Part shown: positions 24,681-32,598 of the stretch, in pieces
Numbering within the stretch: position 1 is the stretch's first letter
Layout: the number at the start of each line of letters is the position of its first letter
Assembly: GCF_017744675.1 (NCBI RefSeq)
Contig: NZ_JAGIAV010000001.1
Location: forward strand, 1,114,151-1,178,150
Source: Flavobacterium sp.
Lineage (GTDB): Bacteria; Bacteroidota; Bacteroidia; Flavobacteriales; Flavobacteriaceae
Direction: 5' to 3'
DNA length: 64,000 nucleotides
Notes under the pieces: model-generated
Seen by the model: only the letters and a program-made list of their open reading frames with translations
Told to the model about the DNA's origin: nothing
Databases searched by the model: none
Program-made: the position numbers and the translations under genes

Positions 24681-24688
24681 TATCTTTG
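24681..24688 (+). promoter_or_regulatory. ssb promoter, -7 element
   Basis: TATCTTTG fits TAnnTTTG and lies in the short mutY-ssb gap, 21 bases before the ssb ATG. A -33 element is not evident. Confidence 0.45.
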
Positions 24689-24709
24689 GGAGAAATACTA
24701 CCAAAAACT

Positions 24710-25147
24710 ATGAACGGAACATTAAATAAAGTGATGCTTATTGGCCATTTAGGCGATGATGTAAAGATGCATTATTTTGATGGAGGAAACTGCATCGGAC
24801 GTTTTCAGCTGGCTACCAATGAGGTATATATCAATAAAACGACCAATGAAAAGATTACCTCTACAGAATGGCATAGTTTGGTTGTGCGTAATAAAGCCGC
24901 AGAGATTTGCGAAAAATATCTTTCTAAAGGAGACAAAATTTATGTTGAAGGAAGAATTAAATCTCGTCAGTGGCAGACAGAAGATGGAACAACAAAATAT
25001 ACAACCGAAATACAGGTTACGGAGTTTACTTTCCTGACTACGAAAAAAGAAACTGCGTATACCAAACAAAACCAGGACACAGAGTCGGCAAAAAACACTA
25101 ACTTTGATGCTCCTGAAGGGCTGCCTATTAATGATTTGCCCTTTTAA
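24710..25147 (+). CDS. ssb: Single-stranded DNA-binding protein
   Basis: A 145-residue protein starting MNGTLNKVMLIGHLGDDV at ATG 24710; the longer frame from 24686 includes the promoter and is rejected. The OB fold covers about residues 1-105 (TEWHSLVVRNKAAEICEKYLSKGDKIYVEGRIKSR is characteristic), followed by a short linker and the acidic tip INDLPF that recruits replication and repair proteins. It binds ssDNA as a tetramer. Placement between mutY and gldE is the known flavobacterial order. Confidence 0.95.
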   Translation: MNGTLNKVMLIGHLGDDVKMHYFDGGNCIGRFQLATNEVYINKTTNEKITSTEWHSLVVRNKAAEICEKYLSKGDKIYVEGRIKSRQWQTEDGTTKYTTEIQVTEFTFLTTKKETAYTKQNQDTESAKNTNFDAPEGLPINDLPF

Positions 25148-25173
25148 GCGATGTTTAACTAATTTTACACAGT

Positions 25174-26469
25174 TTGGACCCAGAGCCCAGTTTACTTTTT
25201 TCTTCCAATCTTGACGCTAATTTAATTATTGGTTCCGTCGGGATTTTTATTTTATTATTCCTTTCAGCAATTGTTTCTGGTGCTGAAGTAGCTCTTTTTT
25301 CTTTGTCACAGCAAGATATCGATGAGTCTTTAAACGATAGTCCCGCAAAAGGAAAAATTATTTCGAATTTATTAGATAAACCCAAAAAGCTTTTGGCAAC
25401 TTTATTGGTTGCCAATAATTTTTTTAATATCGGCATTGTAATCCTATTTGCTTACATCGGGCAGAATATTTTTGCCAATGTAAGTTCGCCTGCTTTTAAA
25501 TTTACGCTAGAAGTAATTCTGGTGACTTTCTTAATTTTATTATTCGGCGAAGTCCTTCCTAAAGTTTATGCAAGCCGAAACAGTATTCTTTTTGCTAAAC
25601 GAGTAGCCTATCCTCTCGCATTTTTAGACAAAGTACTTTCTCCTGTAAGTTTGCCAATGCGCTCTGTTACTATATATTTGCAGCATAAATTAGGCAAGCA
25701 AAAGAATAATTTCTCGATCAATCAGCTTTCTCAGGCTTTAGAATTAACCGATTCTGAAGGAACTTCGACAGAAGAACAAAAAATTCTGGAAGGAATTGTT
25801 TCTTTCGGAAATACCGATACGAAGCAAGTAATGAGTCCGAGAATTGATATTTTTGCATTAGAAATATCAGAAACTTTCGCCGCCATTTATCCGAAAATAA
25901 TTGAAACAGGCTTTTCGAGAATTCCAGTTTATCGTGATAATATCGATCAGATTGAAGGGGTTCTTTTCGTAAAAGATTTGCTTCCGCATATTGATAAAGA
26001 AGAATTTGATTGGACTTCTTTAATTCGTGAAGCTTTCTTTGTTCCTGAGAATAAAAAACTGGATAATCTTTTAAAGGATTTTCAGAGCCTAAAAAGCCAT
26101 TTAGCCATTGTGGTTGACGAATATGGAGGAACATCTGGATTGGTTTCATTAGAAGATGTTATTGAAGAAATAGTTGGAGACATCAGTGATGAGTTTGATG
26201 ATGAAAATTTAAACTTCTCGCAGATTGACGAGAATAATTTTCTTTTTGAAGGAAAAATAAACCTGAAAGATTTCTACAGAATTGTGGATGTTGATGAAGA
26301 TGTTTTTGAAGCTCACAAAGGAGAAGCCGAAACATTAGCTGGATTTATTCTGGAAATTTTAGGTAACTTTCCGAAAAAAGATCAAAAAGTGCCTTTTGAA
26401 AACTGTATTTTCACCATAGAAACAGTTGATAAAAAGCGTGTAAAACAAATAAAAGTAACCATAAATTAA
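25174..26469 (+). CDS. gldE: Gliding motility-associated protein GldE (CNNM/CBS/CorC family)
   Basis: A 431-residue inner-membrane protein beginning with TTG (MDPEPSLLFSSN). It has an N-terminal CNNM/DUF21 domain with about 3-4 transmembrane helices (residues 15-190), a CBS pair (about 205-330, with VVDEYGGTSGLVSLEDVIEEIVGDI) and a C-terminal CorC_HlyC domain (about 350-430). It overlaps no gene but sits 1 base before gldD, so the two form an operon. GldE is reported to support GldD function in F. johnsoniae gliding. Outside this context the fold would be called a hemolysin/CorC-type ion transporter. Confidence 0.9.
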   Translation: MDPEPSLLFSSNLDANLIIGSVGIFILLFLSAIVSGAEVALFSLSQQDIDESLNDSPAKGKIISNLLDKPKKLLATLLVANNFFNIGIVILFAYIGQNIFANVSSPAFKFTLEVILVTFLILLFGEVLPKVYASRNSILFAKRVAYPLAFLDKVLSPVSLPMRSVTIYLQHKLGKQKNNFSINQLSQALELTDSEGTSTEEQKILEGIVSFGNTDTKQVMSPRIDIFALEISETFAAIYPKIIETGFSRIPVYRDNIDQIEGVLFVKDLLPHIDKEEFDWTSLIREAFFVPENKKLDNLLKDFQSLKSHLAIVVDEYGGTSGLVSLEDVIEEIVGDISDEFDDENLNFSQIDENNFLFEGKINLKDFYRIVDVDEDVFEAHKGEAETLAGFILEILGNFPKKDQKVPFENCIFTIETVDKKRVKQIKVTIN

Positions 26470-26470
26470 A

Positions 26471-27031
26471 ATGTTAAATAGAATACTTTCAATAACAGCA
26501 ATTTTGCTTGCTCTAACGGTTATAAGCTGTAAAAATGATGTTTTGCCAAAACCAGCGAGTTACCTGCGACTAGATTATCCAGAAGCAAAATATGTGAACT
26601 TTGAAAACAATTGCCCATTTGCTTTTCAGATGAATGAAGATGCGATTATTAAAGGTGAAAAAGAATGCGGATTTGCGATTACTTACCCAAAGATGAAAGC
26701 AACCATTTATTTGACCTATAAGCCAGTAAATGGCAATATTGATAAATTACTACGCGACGCTCAAAAACTGACGTATGAGCACGTAATTAAAGCCGATGAT
26801 ATTTTAGAACAGCCATATTTAAATCCGCAGAAAAAGGTTTACGGAATGTTTTATCAAGTAGACGGAAACGCAGCAACAAATTCTCAGTTTTACGTTACCG
26901 ACAGTACAAAGCACTTTTTAATAGGTTCGGTGTATTTCTACGCAAAACCAAACTTTGATTCGATTATGCCTGCCGCGAGTTATGTTAAAAATGATATGCA
27001 GCGTTTGATGGAAACGTTGAAATGGAAATAA
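26471..27031 (+). CDS. gldD: Gliding motility lipoprotein GldD
   Basis: A 186-residue lipoprotein: the signal MLNRILSITAILLALTVISC gives a lipidated Cys at 20. The mature sequence KNDVLPKPASYLRLDYPEAKY and the ending NDMQRLMETLKWK are typical of GldD. It is required for gliding and the T9SS-linked surface machinery. It starts 1 base after the gldE stop, and a strong terminator follows, so gldE-gldD is the end of the transcription unit. Confidence 0.93.
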   Translation: MLNRILSITAILLALTVISCKNDVLPKPASYLRLDYPEAKYVNFENNCPFAFQMNEDAIIKGEKECGFAITYPKMKATIYLTYKPVNGNIDKLLRDAQKLTYEHVIKADDILEQPYLNPQKKVYGMFYQVDGNAATNSQFYVTDSTKHFLIGSVYFYAKPNFDSIMPAASYVKNDMQRLMETLKWK

Positions 27032-27036
27032 AAATT

Positions 27037-27066
27037 AAAAGGATCCAATTTGGATCCTTTTTTTTT
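27037..27066 (+). terminator. Terminator after gldD
   Basis: AAAAGGATCC-AATT-GGATCCTTTT followed by a T run; a textbook rho-independent terminator that also suits the converging lipoprotein gene. Confidence 0.9.
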
Positions 27067-27077
27067 ATGTAAAGTAA

Positions 27078-27638
27078 CTAAAAACAGCAGGTCTTGGATA
27101 TTTTATATTTCCCATTTTCATTCACTACTTTAACATCAAAATTTATCTTTTTGTATTCTGATTCTTTTTCGTTTAAAGGATATTCGGCAATAAAAGATAC
27201 CGCATAGGTATTTTCTAATCCTTCTTTCTTATTTATTTTTAAGCTTGTTAGCGACTGCTCACATATAAACTCATTATTGGTTATGTAGTCAAAATCTTTA
27301 TTAAAATCCTTTGTTTGAATTTTATAGAAACTTTGAATCGAATTTTGCTTTTTAATCGAATCTAATTCTTTAAAAAACAAAGACATTTTTGGTTTATCTT
27401 TTCCATTTGATGAGTTTATATAAAACCTAATATAACTTATATAAAAATCTATGAGCCATTTTTTTTCTAAATCATGGCTCTTTATAAGTTGATTTTTAAT
27501 AGAATTATCTTTTAAGCCACTTTTTGTAGACTTAGATATTTCTTCAATATCATCTGTAGTTTTTTTAGTATAATTTTCACAAGAAATTAAGTTGAAAGCA
27601 ATTAAACTTATTATAAATAGATACGTATTTTTCATCAT
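27078..27638 (-). CDS. Hypothetical lipoprotein
   Basis: A 186-residue product with signal M(M)KNTYLFIISLIAFNLISC; the true start may be the second Met. The lipobox NLISC gives Cys about 20. The mature part is Lys/Ser/Asn-rich, with a probable small alpha/beta domain ending NENGKYKISKTCCF. No family is recognised. It belongs to an AT-rich stretch (27.1-28.8 kb) of genes without clear relatives, which suggests accessory DNA. Confidence 0.6.
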   Translation of the reverse strand: MMKNTYLFIISLIAFNLISCENYTKKTTDDIEEISKSTKSGLKDNSIKNQLIKSHDLEKKWLIDFYISYIRFYINSSNGKDKPKMSLFFKELDSIKKQNSIQSFYKIQTKDFNKDFDYITNNEFICEQSLTSLKINKKEGLENTYAVSFIAEYPLNEKESEYKKINFDVKVVNENGKYKISKTCCF

Positions 27639-27669
27639 TAAAATTATAATTTATTTTGTCCTCCTGCTA

Positions 27670-27692
27670 GCACGAGCGTCTCGCTCGTATAT
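27670..27692. repeat. Short palindrome
   Basis: ACGAGCG-TC-CGCTCGT-like arms around 27673-27690. A related TCTCGCTCGT string occurs at about 28829. Either a terminator for the gene to its right or a small intergenic repeat. Confidence 0.4.
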
Positions 27693-27694
27693 GC

Positions 27695-28093
27695 TCAAAG
27701 ATTTTTTAGTGCATAGATTGCTTTTAGCTGTATTATAGAACAGACTAGAAAAATGAATTTTAAAAATATTCCGTTCTCTATTTTAGAAACTATCAAAGTA
27801 TTAAAGGAATTAAAAGATTGCTTTTTCGCTACTTCACGAATTAGCAGTTTATTAAAAAAATAGAAAAGTATTATCACATAACTAAAAAAGAATATATGAT
27901 TAAATTGAGACCTTGTTATTTGGAATGGTATAAGCTCTAGCTCATGTAATAAGATTATAGTTATAAATATTGATGCTAAGATGAAATAAAAAATACGTCT
28001 TATTTCTGACACATTATTTAAATATATATAAATGTAAATGTTTAGTGATAAGAAAAAAAGCATGTAAATGTAGTTGAGCATAGTTTGATTCAA
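27695..28093 (-). CDS. Hypothetical small membrane protein
   Basis: A 132-residue protein that is almost entirely hydrophobic, with about four predicted transmembrane helices (MLFFLSLNIYIYIYL, IFYFILASIFITIILL, FFFSYVIILFYFF, FLKFIFLVCSIIQL). No family is recognised. Codon use is strongly AT-biased. It may be real but could also be a spurious frame in AT-rich DNA. Confidence 0.4.
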   Translation of the reverse strand: MNQTMLNYIYMLFFLSLNIYIYIYLNNVSEIRRIFYFILASIFITIILLHELELIPFQITRSQFNHIFFFSYVIILFYFFNKLLIREVAKKQSFNSFNTLIVSKIENGIFLKFIFLVCSIIQLKAIYALKNL

Positions 28094-28288
28094 TGAAATT
28101 AATTTTAGATTTTAATGCCTCCGTTACTCCGTCTGTTAGCGTTGATTTCCAATCTTTGCCCACAAAATTGAGTAAGCGCAACAGTTGAGCGTTTCAAAAA
28201 TAAGTATATTAACTCGAAAGCTTTTATATTTAATAATTTGTATTGTGTCTTATTGTTGCGCGCACGGTTACAAATCCGCGCTATCGGG
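28094..28288. other. Non-coding accessory segment with repeat-like ends
   Basis: No gene is seen. It includes a CGCGCACGGTTACAAATCCG string near 28258, of a kind I have seen as a dispersed Bacteroidota intergenic sequence (recollection, not checked), and a GC-richer 5' part than its neighbours. Confidence 0.4.
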
Positions 28289-28771
28289 TTAAATTTGGGA
28301 TCCTTTTTTGTTTGTAAGTCTTATGCACTTCGTTAATAAATCAAATTCTATGAAAAAAGTATTTTCAAATTTTTCTTTTATAAATAAAAATAAATCGAAC
28401 ATTCCATCTTCATATTCTTCTTCATAAATGCCATTGCAATTAATTTTATAGCTTTTTTTATCGTAGAATTTTATTTCGATACTTTTAATGTGAAATACTT
28501 GATAATCTTTATGGATTATATTAATAGAATCAATTTGTTGAAAGTTAAAGTCTTTGTTCCTTATTGAATTTTTGTAGGATAATATTAGGCTTTCATTATT
28601 TATCGTTAATTTTTTTGATCTTAGAAAATAAACCAAAGCCAATATTGAAAGAAGTAAAATGTAGACTAATAAGCCAATCATTTTAAGGGAAAGTAATAAA
28701 CAGAATAAGATAAAAAATAAACCGAAATTTGAAGATAAATAATGTAAGTATAAAAAATTATAAATTCTCAT
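28289..28771 (-). CDS. Hypothetical membrane protein
   Basis: A 160-residue product with two adjacent N-terminal transmembrane helices (about residues 15-50). A soluble part follows with alternating strands (LTINNESLILSYKNSIRNKDFNFQQIDSINIIHKD), reminiscent of PH-like bacterial membrane proteins that pair two helices with a small beta-barrel. The family link is weak. A plausible promoter lies at 28859-28866. Confidence 0.55.
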   Translation of the reverse strand: MRIYNFLYLHYLSSNFGLFFILFCLLLSLKMIGLLVYILLLSILALVYFLRSKKLTINNESLILSYKNSIRNKDFNFQQIDSINIIHKDYQVFHIKSIEIKFYDKKSYKINCNGIYEEEYEDGMFDLFLFIKEKFENTFFIEFDLLTKCIRLTNKKGSQI

Positions 28772-28858
28772 TTTTAATTATTTAAAGTTGTTCTTTCTAT
28801 TGCGTAAACACTTTGCCATTTATAGGAATCTCGCTCGTGAATTAAAGCAATTTCTCAA

Positions 28859-28866
28859 CAAATATA
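28859..28866 (-). promoter_or_regulatory. Promoter -7 element for the 160-residue membrane protein
   Basis: Minus strand TATATTTG (TAnnTTTG), 88 bases upstream of the start codon. Confidence 0.35.
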
Positions 28867-28873
28867 AATTAAA

Positions 28874-28899
28874 AAAGGCGTTCAAATTTGAACACCTTT
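28874..28899 (-). terminator. Terminator of the HMA lipoprotein gene
   Basis: On the minus strand AAAGGTGTTCAAA/TTTGAACGCCTTT forms a stem with one G-T pair, followed by a T run. Confidence 0.8.
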
Positions 28900-28919
28900 C
28901 CTAACTGTTGAATTTCGAT

Positions 28920-29297
28920 TTAAGACTTAAAATTCGAAACTTTATATGTTTTTCCATCTCCGGTTTCTTGCACTACTTTTGTTAAAGATTCTGGATTTTG
29001 GATGGTTTTATCAAAACTTACTGTTGCTGTTTTTTTATCAAAATCAACCGTTGCTTTGTCAACTCCATCAAGATTTGCTAATTCTTCTTCGATTGTTTTC
29101 GCGCATCCCATAGCGCAAGTCATTCCTTCAATTGTAAAGCTTGCAGTCTGTAAATTTTCAGCAGCAATTGGTTTGTGCTCTTTTGGAGCATTTTTTTCTG
29201 CATTTACAACTTGAAGACTTTTGTCCTCTGCTTTTTTACAGCCAACAAATACTAGACCAGCGATTGTTGCGGCGATTAAGATTTTTGAAATTTTCAT
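28920..29297 (-). CDS. Heavy-metal-associated (HMA) domain lipoprotein
   Basis: A 125-residue protein. Start MKISKILIAATIAGLVFVGC chosen because it opens a lipoprotein signal (Cys 20); the longer frame adds 13 residues before it. The HMA domain covers about residues 55-125: FTIEGMTCAMGCAKTIEEEL, then VDKATVDFDKKTATVSFD. The metal site is C-x3-C (CAMGC) instead of the usual C-x2-C. It probably binds a soft metal such as copper in the periplasm. No metal transporter is adjacent. Confidence 0.85.
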   Translation of the reverse strand: MKISKILIAATIAGLVFVGCKKAEDKSLQVVNAEKNAPKEHKPIAAENLQTASFTIEGMTCAMGCAKTIEEELANLDGVDKATVDFDKKTATVSFDKTIQNPESLTKVVQETGDGKTYKVSNFKS

Positions 29298-29333
29298 TAT
29301 ATATAAATTTAAAAATTGCGAATTAGATTCTTG

Positions 29334-29341
29334 CAAAATTA
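29334..29341 (-). promoter_or_regulatory. HMA lipoprotein promoter, -7 element
   Basis: Minus strand TAATTTTG fits TAnnTTTG, 37 bases before the chosen ATG; it lies at the edge of the longer frame, supporting the shorter start. Confidence 0.45.
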
Positions 29342-29399
29342 ATAAAAAGAGAACGCTCAGTTCGTAAAATAATTACAAATTTGCAGTAAATAACAATTT

Positions 29400-30266
29400 A
29401 TGGATACAAAACAGTTAAAGTGGATATACTTAACGATTCTTTCTCTTATTTGGGGAAGTTCATTTATTTTAATTAAAAAGGGATTAGTGGGGCTGACAGC
29501 AATTCAAGTTGGTTCGTTCCGAATTATTTTTGCTGCTCTGTTTCTGTTAATTGTAGGTTTTAATAGTCTAAAGAAAATATCGCGACGTCAGTGGAAATAT
29601 GTTGCGATAACTTCGCTTTTCGGAACTTTTATGCCAGCTTATCTTTTTGCGATTGCAGAAACTCAGGTAAATAGCTCGATTGTGGCTATTTTGAATTCGC
29701 TGACGCCTTTAAACACTTTGGTTTTAGGAATTATAGCTTTCGGAATTCAGTTTCAAAAACGACAAGTTTTAGGTGTTTTTGTGGGGCTTATCGGTTGTCT
29801 GCTTTTGGTTTTAAGCGGTGATTCTTCAAGCGGAACTCAAAATTATCTTTATGTGCTGTTGGTTGTAATGGCAACGCTCAGTTATGCAATCAACGTAAAC
29901 TTGATTAAGAAATATTTGCACGATCTGAATTCGGTTAGCATTACAACGGGAAATTTTACCATTCTACTTTTACCTGCTTTACTTATTTTAAGCACAACCG
30001 ATATCGGTCAGAAAATACATTTTGAAGAAACGCAACATTCTATACTTTTTGTCATGATTTTAGGTGTTTTAGGAACCGGAATTGCCAATGTCCTTTTCTT
30101 TAAACTGATACAAATGTCGTCTCCAGTATTTGCAACATCAGTAACGTATTTGATTCCGATTGTTGCATTTTTCTGGGGATTATTGGATAACGAATTTTTA
30201 ACTCCAATTCAATCTCTTGGTGCGTTTGTCATTTTGATAGGGGTTTATTTGTCTGCGAAAAAATGA
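29400..30266 (+). CDS. EamA/DMT-superfamily transporter
   Basis: A 288-residue inner-membrane protein with ten predicted helices in two EamA repeats. The N-terminal motif WIYLTILSLIWGSSFILIKKGL and NSSIVAILNSLTPLNTLVLG mark repeat one; FFKLIQMSSPVFATSVTYLIPIVAFFWG marks repeat two. The family exports amino acids and other metabolites; the substrate cannot be told. It is a single gene, ending before a repeat-rich intergenic region. Confidence 0.9.
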   Translation: MDTKQLKWIYLTILSLIWGSSFILIKKGLVGLTAIQVGSFRIIFAALFLLIVGFNSLKKISRRQWKYVAITSLFGTFMPAYLFAIAETQVNSSIVAILNSLTPLNTLVLGIIAFGIQFQKRQVLGVFVGLIGCLLLVLSGDSSSGTQNYLYVLLVVMATLSYAINVNLIKKYLHDLNSVSITTGNFTILLLPALLILSTTDIGQKIHFEETQHSILFVMILGVLGTGIANVLFFKLIQMSSPVFATSVTYLIPIVAFFWGLLDNEFLTPIQSLGAFVILIGVYLSAKK

Positions 30267-30279
30267 TTTTTGTTGAGTT

Positions 30280-30452
30280 ATGAATTATAAGTTATGAGTT
30301 ATGAGTTATGAGTGAAAAGTTGTTTGTGAAATGTAAAATGTATTGAAGTTGTTCTGTCAGGCTGAGCGGAGTCGAAGCTCTTTGTGCTCTTTGATGGAGT
30401 TTATCCTTAGGAACGAAGGGCTTATAGTGATAAACGTATTCAATAAAAAAAA
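30280..30452. repeat. Intergenic repeat patch
   Basis: About 30284-30312 holds tandem GAGTTAT-type units. At about 30354-30380 GTCAGGCTGAGCGGAGTCGA matches (as its reverse complement) the CTTCGACTTCGCTCAGACTG sequence near 44766. It appears to be a dispersed intergenic repeat. Confidence 0.55.
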
Positions 30453-30483
30453 GCTTTGTCAAAGTTTTAAACTTTGACAAAGC
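30453..30483. terminator. Perfect 13-bp hairpin between converging genes
   Basis: GCTTTGTCAAAGT and its exact complement separated by a short centre, with an A run on the left. It serves as terminator for the M16 operon on the minus strand and possibly for the DMT gene. Confidence 0.75.
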
Positions 30484-30537
30484 CTATGAGTAAGAAAAGC
30501 TTAGCGACTTAGTAGCTTAGAATCTCAGCATCTTTTT

Positions 30538-32586
30538 TTACAAGAAATCCTTCTCAGAAACTCCTTCGTTTATTTTGATGTCAGACATTTTGATATCCAA
30601 TTCGAAACCAACATTCTGAACTAAATTAAAAGGGACCTTTACGCCTTTTACTTCTTTATAATCGTTGAAATTAGTGATTTGCTCAACTGATTTTCCACCT
30701 TGTTCGCGAACCTTGGATTCAGCTATTTTTAAGCCAGATTTAACGTCATAAAAGTATTTTGTTTTACCGTCTTTAATTACGTAAGCATCATTTCCGTTAA
30801 TTGGTTCAATTCCTTCTACCTTCAAATCGCTTCTTTTTACAAGCTGTAATTCTTCAAAAGGAGCGGCGTTGGCTTTCATTTCGGCTAAATCTTCACCTTC
30901 AAGGTTTTTTCTTTGTCCTTGCTGTTCAACGTAAGCGCCTTTTTCATTTACAACTTGTTTCATTAAATTCATTGTTCCCATTGAAAGCGAAACCATCATT
31001 TTTCCTTTTGAATCTAATTTAGAAGTAAAAGTTAATGGAGTAGAAGCTTGAGGGATAGTTGTAGAACCATTCATGTATAATGTTTTTACTGCAGTAACGG
31101 CTTTTTCTCCCCCAATAGCATTGATGTAGTTTTCAAAAACTGTTTTTGCGGTAATATCTTTTGGAGCTTCTTTTTTAGAAACAGGTTTTTCAATTGGATT
31201 ACCGTATTTATCGAAATAAGAAATCGGAATATTTAGTTTTTCCAAGCCAGGAATAACATCCGATCCTTTTCCGACAATCACAATTCGCATATTGTCTAGC
31301 AAGAAATACTTGTTGGCAACACGGTAAATATCGTCTGCCGTAACATTATTTATAGTTTGAATGTATTTTTCGTAGAAATCGGCAGGAAGTTTTTCTGTTT
31401 CAATGTTCAAAGCATAACGTGCAACAGCTTGCGGTTTTTCAACTTGCATTACAAATCTTCCAATGTAACCTGCTTTTACGTTTCTTAAAACTTCTGGGTC
31501 AACTCTTTCTGTTCTAATTCTTTTAATTTCTTTTACGAATTGTACCACAGCGCTATCAGTTACTGTGTTTCTAACAGCCGAAGAAGCTTTGAATTTTGTA
31601 ACATATTTTCCGCTTCCAATGCTAGAATTTGCGCCATATGTCCAAGCGTGCTGTTCGCGTAAATTCATGTTTAAGTAACTGTTGAAGTCACCTCCGAGAA
31701 TTTGATTCGCAATAACAGCAGGGAAAAAATCTGGATCGCTCATTCTTAAATTGATCGTATTTACTAATGAGATTTCAGATTGAACTGCGTTTGGAACATC
31801 GACAAAATCGATTTGTAAGTTGGAAACATTTGTCGGATTTGGATAGGTGTTTTTTGGTGCGGCTTGTTTTTTCCATCCGCTGAATAATTTCTCGACAGCC
31901 GTTTTTACTTCTTTAAATTTAATGTCTCCAATAACAACTAAATAAGCGTTTTCTGGAACAAAATAAGTGTTGTAGTTGTTCTGAACATCTGCAAGAGTGA
32001 CATTTTTTACAGTTTCTTCTGAAAGATATTCTCCTGCTGGATGATTTTTTCCGAAAGCTAAAACATCAACTACTCGGTTTGAAATAGCAGGAACGCTTTT
32101 TTCATCGGCTTTAAGGCCTTCTAAAAGTTTTGCCTTTTCTTTGTCAAATTCAGTTTGAGTGAAATTTGGCTGTAAAGCACCTTCTGCCAAAAGCTCCAAA
32201 ACGCGTGCTGAATATTTTGATAATGAACTCGCATAAGCTCCTTGAGAAGTAAAATTGATATTAGCGCCGTAAAAATCAATTTCTTCGTTAAAAGCTTCTT
32301 TGGTTGTTTTTTTAGTTCCGTTTCCAATTAAGCTGCTAGTCAATTCATCAACCCCTTTTTTGTTGCCTTCAGTAAATGGAGCATTGTCTAGCGTAAGTGT
32401 AAAACTAACTCTAGGCAATTTGTGGTTTTCAACAACTAAAACTTTCATTCCGTTTGCTAAAACAAAGGTCTGGGGTTTTTTGATGTTGACTACTGGGGCA
32501 TTTCCTGGTTTGGGTTGTGGACGATTTTGTGCTTGCATAATTCCAGTTAGGAAAATAAGGATTAAAAAAGGATATATTTTTTTCAT
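30538..32586 (-). CDS. M16 family peptidase-like protein, non-catalytic subunit
   Basis: A 682-residue secreted protein with signal MKKIYPFLILIFLTGIMQAQ. It has two M16 halves up to about residue 460. Where active members have HxxEH, this one reads GVDELTSSLI (about residue 80), so zinc ligands and catalytic Glu are missing; it keeps the R/Y-type ending of partner subunits. The last 200 residues form an extra domain that looks like an outer-membrane lipoprotein-sorting-type beta fold. It lies 12 bases downstream of the catalytic partner. Confidence 0.88.
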   Translation of the reverse strand: MKKIYPFLILIFLTGIMQAQNRPQPKPGNAPVVNIKKPQTFVLANGMKVLVVENHKLPRVSFTLTLDNAPFTEGNKKGVDELTSSLIGNGTKKTTKEAFNEEIDFYGANINFTSQGAYASSLSKYSARVLELLAEGALQPNFTQTEFDKEKAKLLEGLKADEKSVPAISNRVVDVLAFGKNHPAGEYLSEETVKNVTLADVQNNYNTYFVPENAYLVVIGDIKFKEVKTAVEKLFSGWKKQAAPKNTYPNPTNVSNLQIDFVDVPNAVQSEISLVNTINLRMSDPDFFPAVIANQILGGDFNSYLNMNLREQHAWTYGANSSIGSGKYVTKFKASSAVRNTVTDSAVVQFVKEIKRIRTERVDPEVLRNVKAGYIGRFVMQVEKPQAVARYALNIETEKLPADFYEKYIQTINNVTADDIYRVANKYFLLDNMRIVIVGKGSDVIPGLEKLNIPISYFDKYGNPIEKPVSKKEAPKDITAKTVFENYINAIGGEKAVTAVKTLYMNGSTTIPQASTPLTFTSKLDSKGKMMVSLSMGTMNLMKQVVNEKGAYVEQQGQRKNLEGEDLAEMKANAAPFEELQLVKRSDLKVEGIEPINGNDAYVIKDGKTKYFYDVKSGLKIAESKVREQGGKSVEQITNFNDYKEVKGVKVPFNLVQNVGFELDIKMSDIKINEGVSEKDFL

Positions 32587-32598
32587 GATTCGATATTC

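Noticed and set aside
25174..26469. Annotating the CBS/CorC protein as a generic magnesium/hemolysin transporter
   Set aside because: The start, the order mutY-ssb-this-gldD and the 1-base gap to gldD favour GldE.
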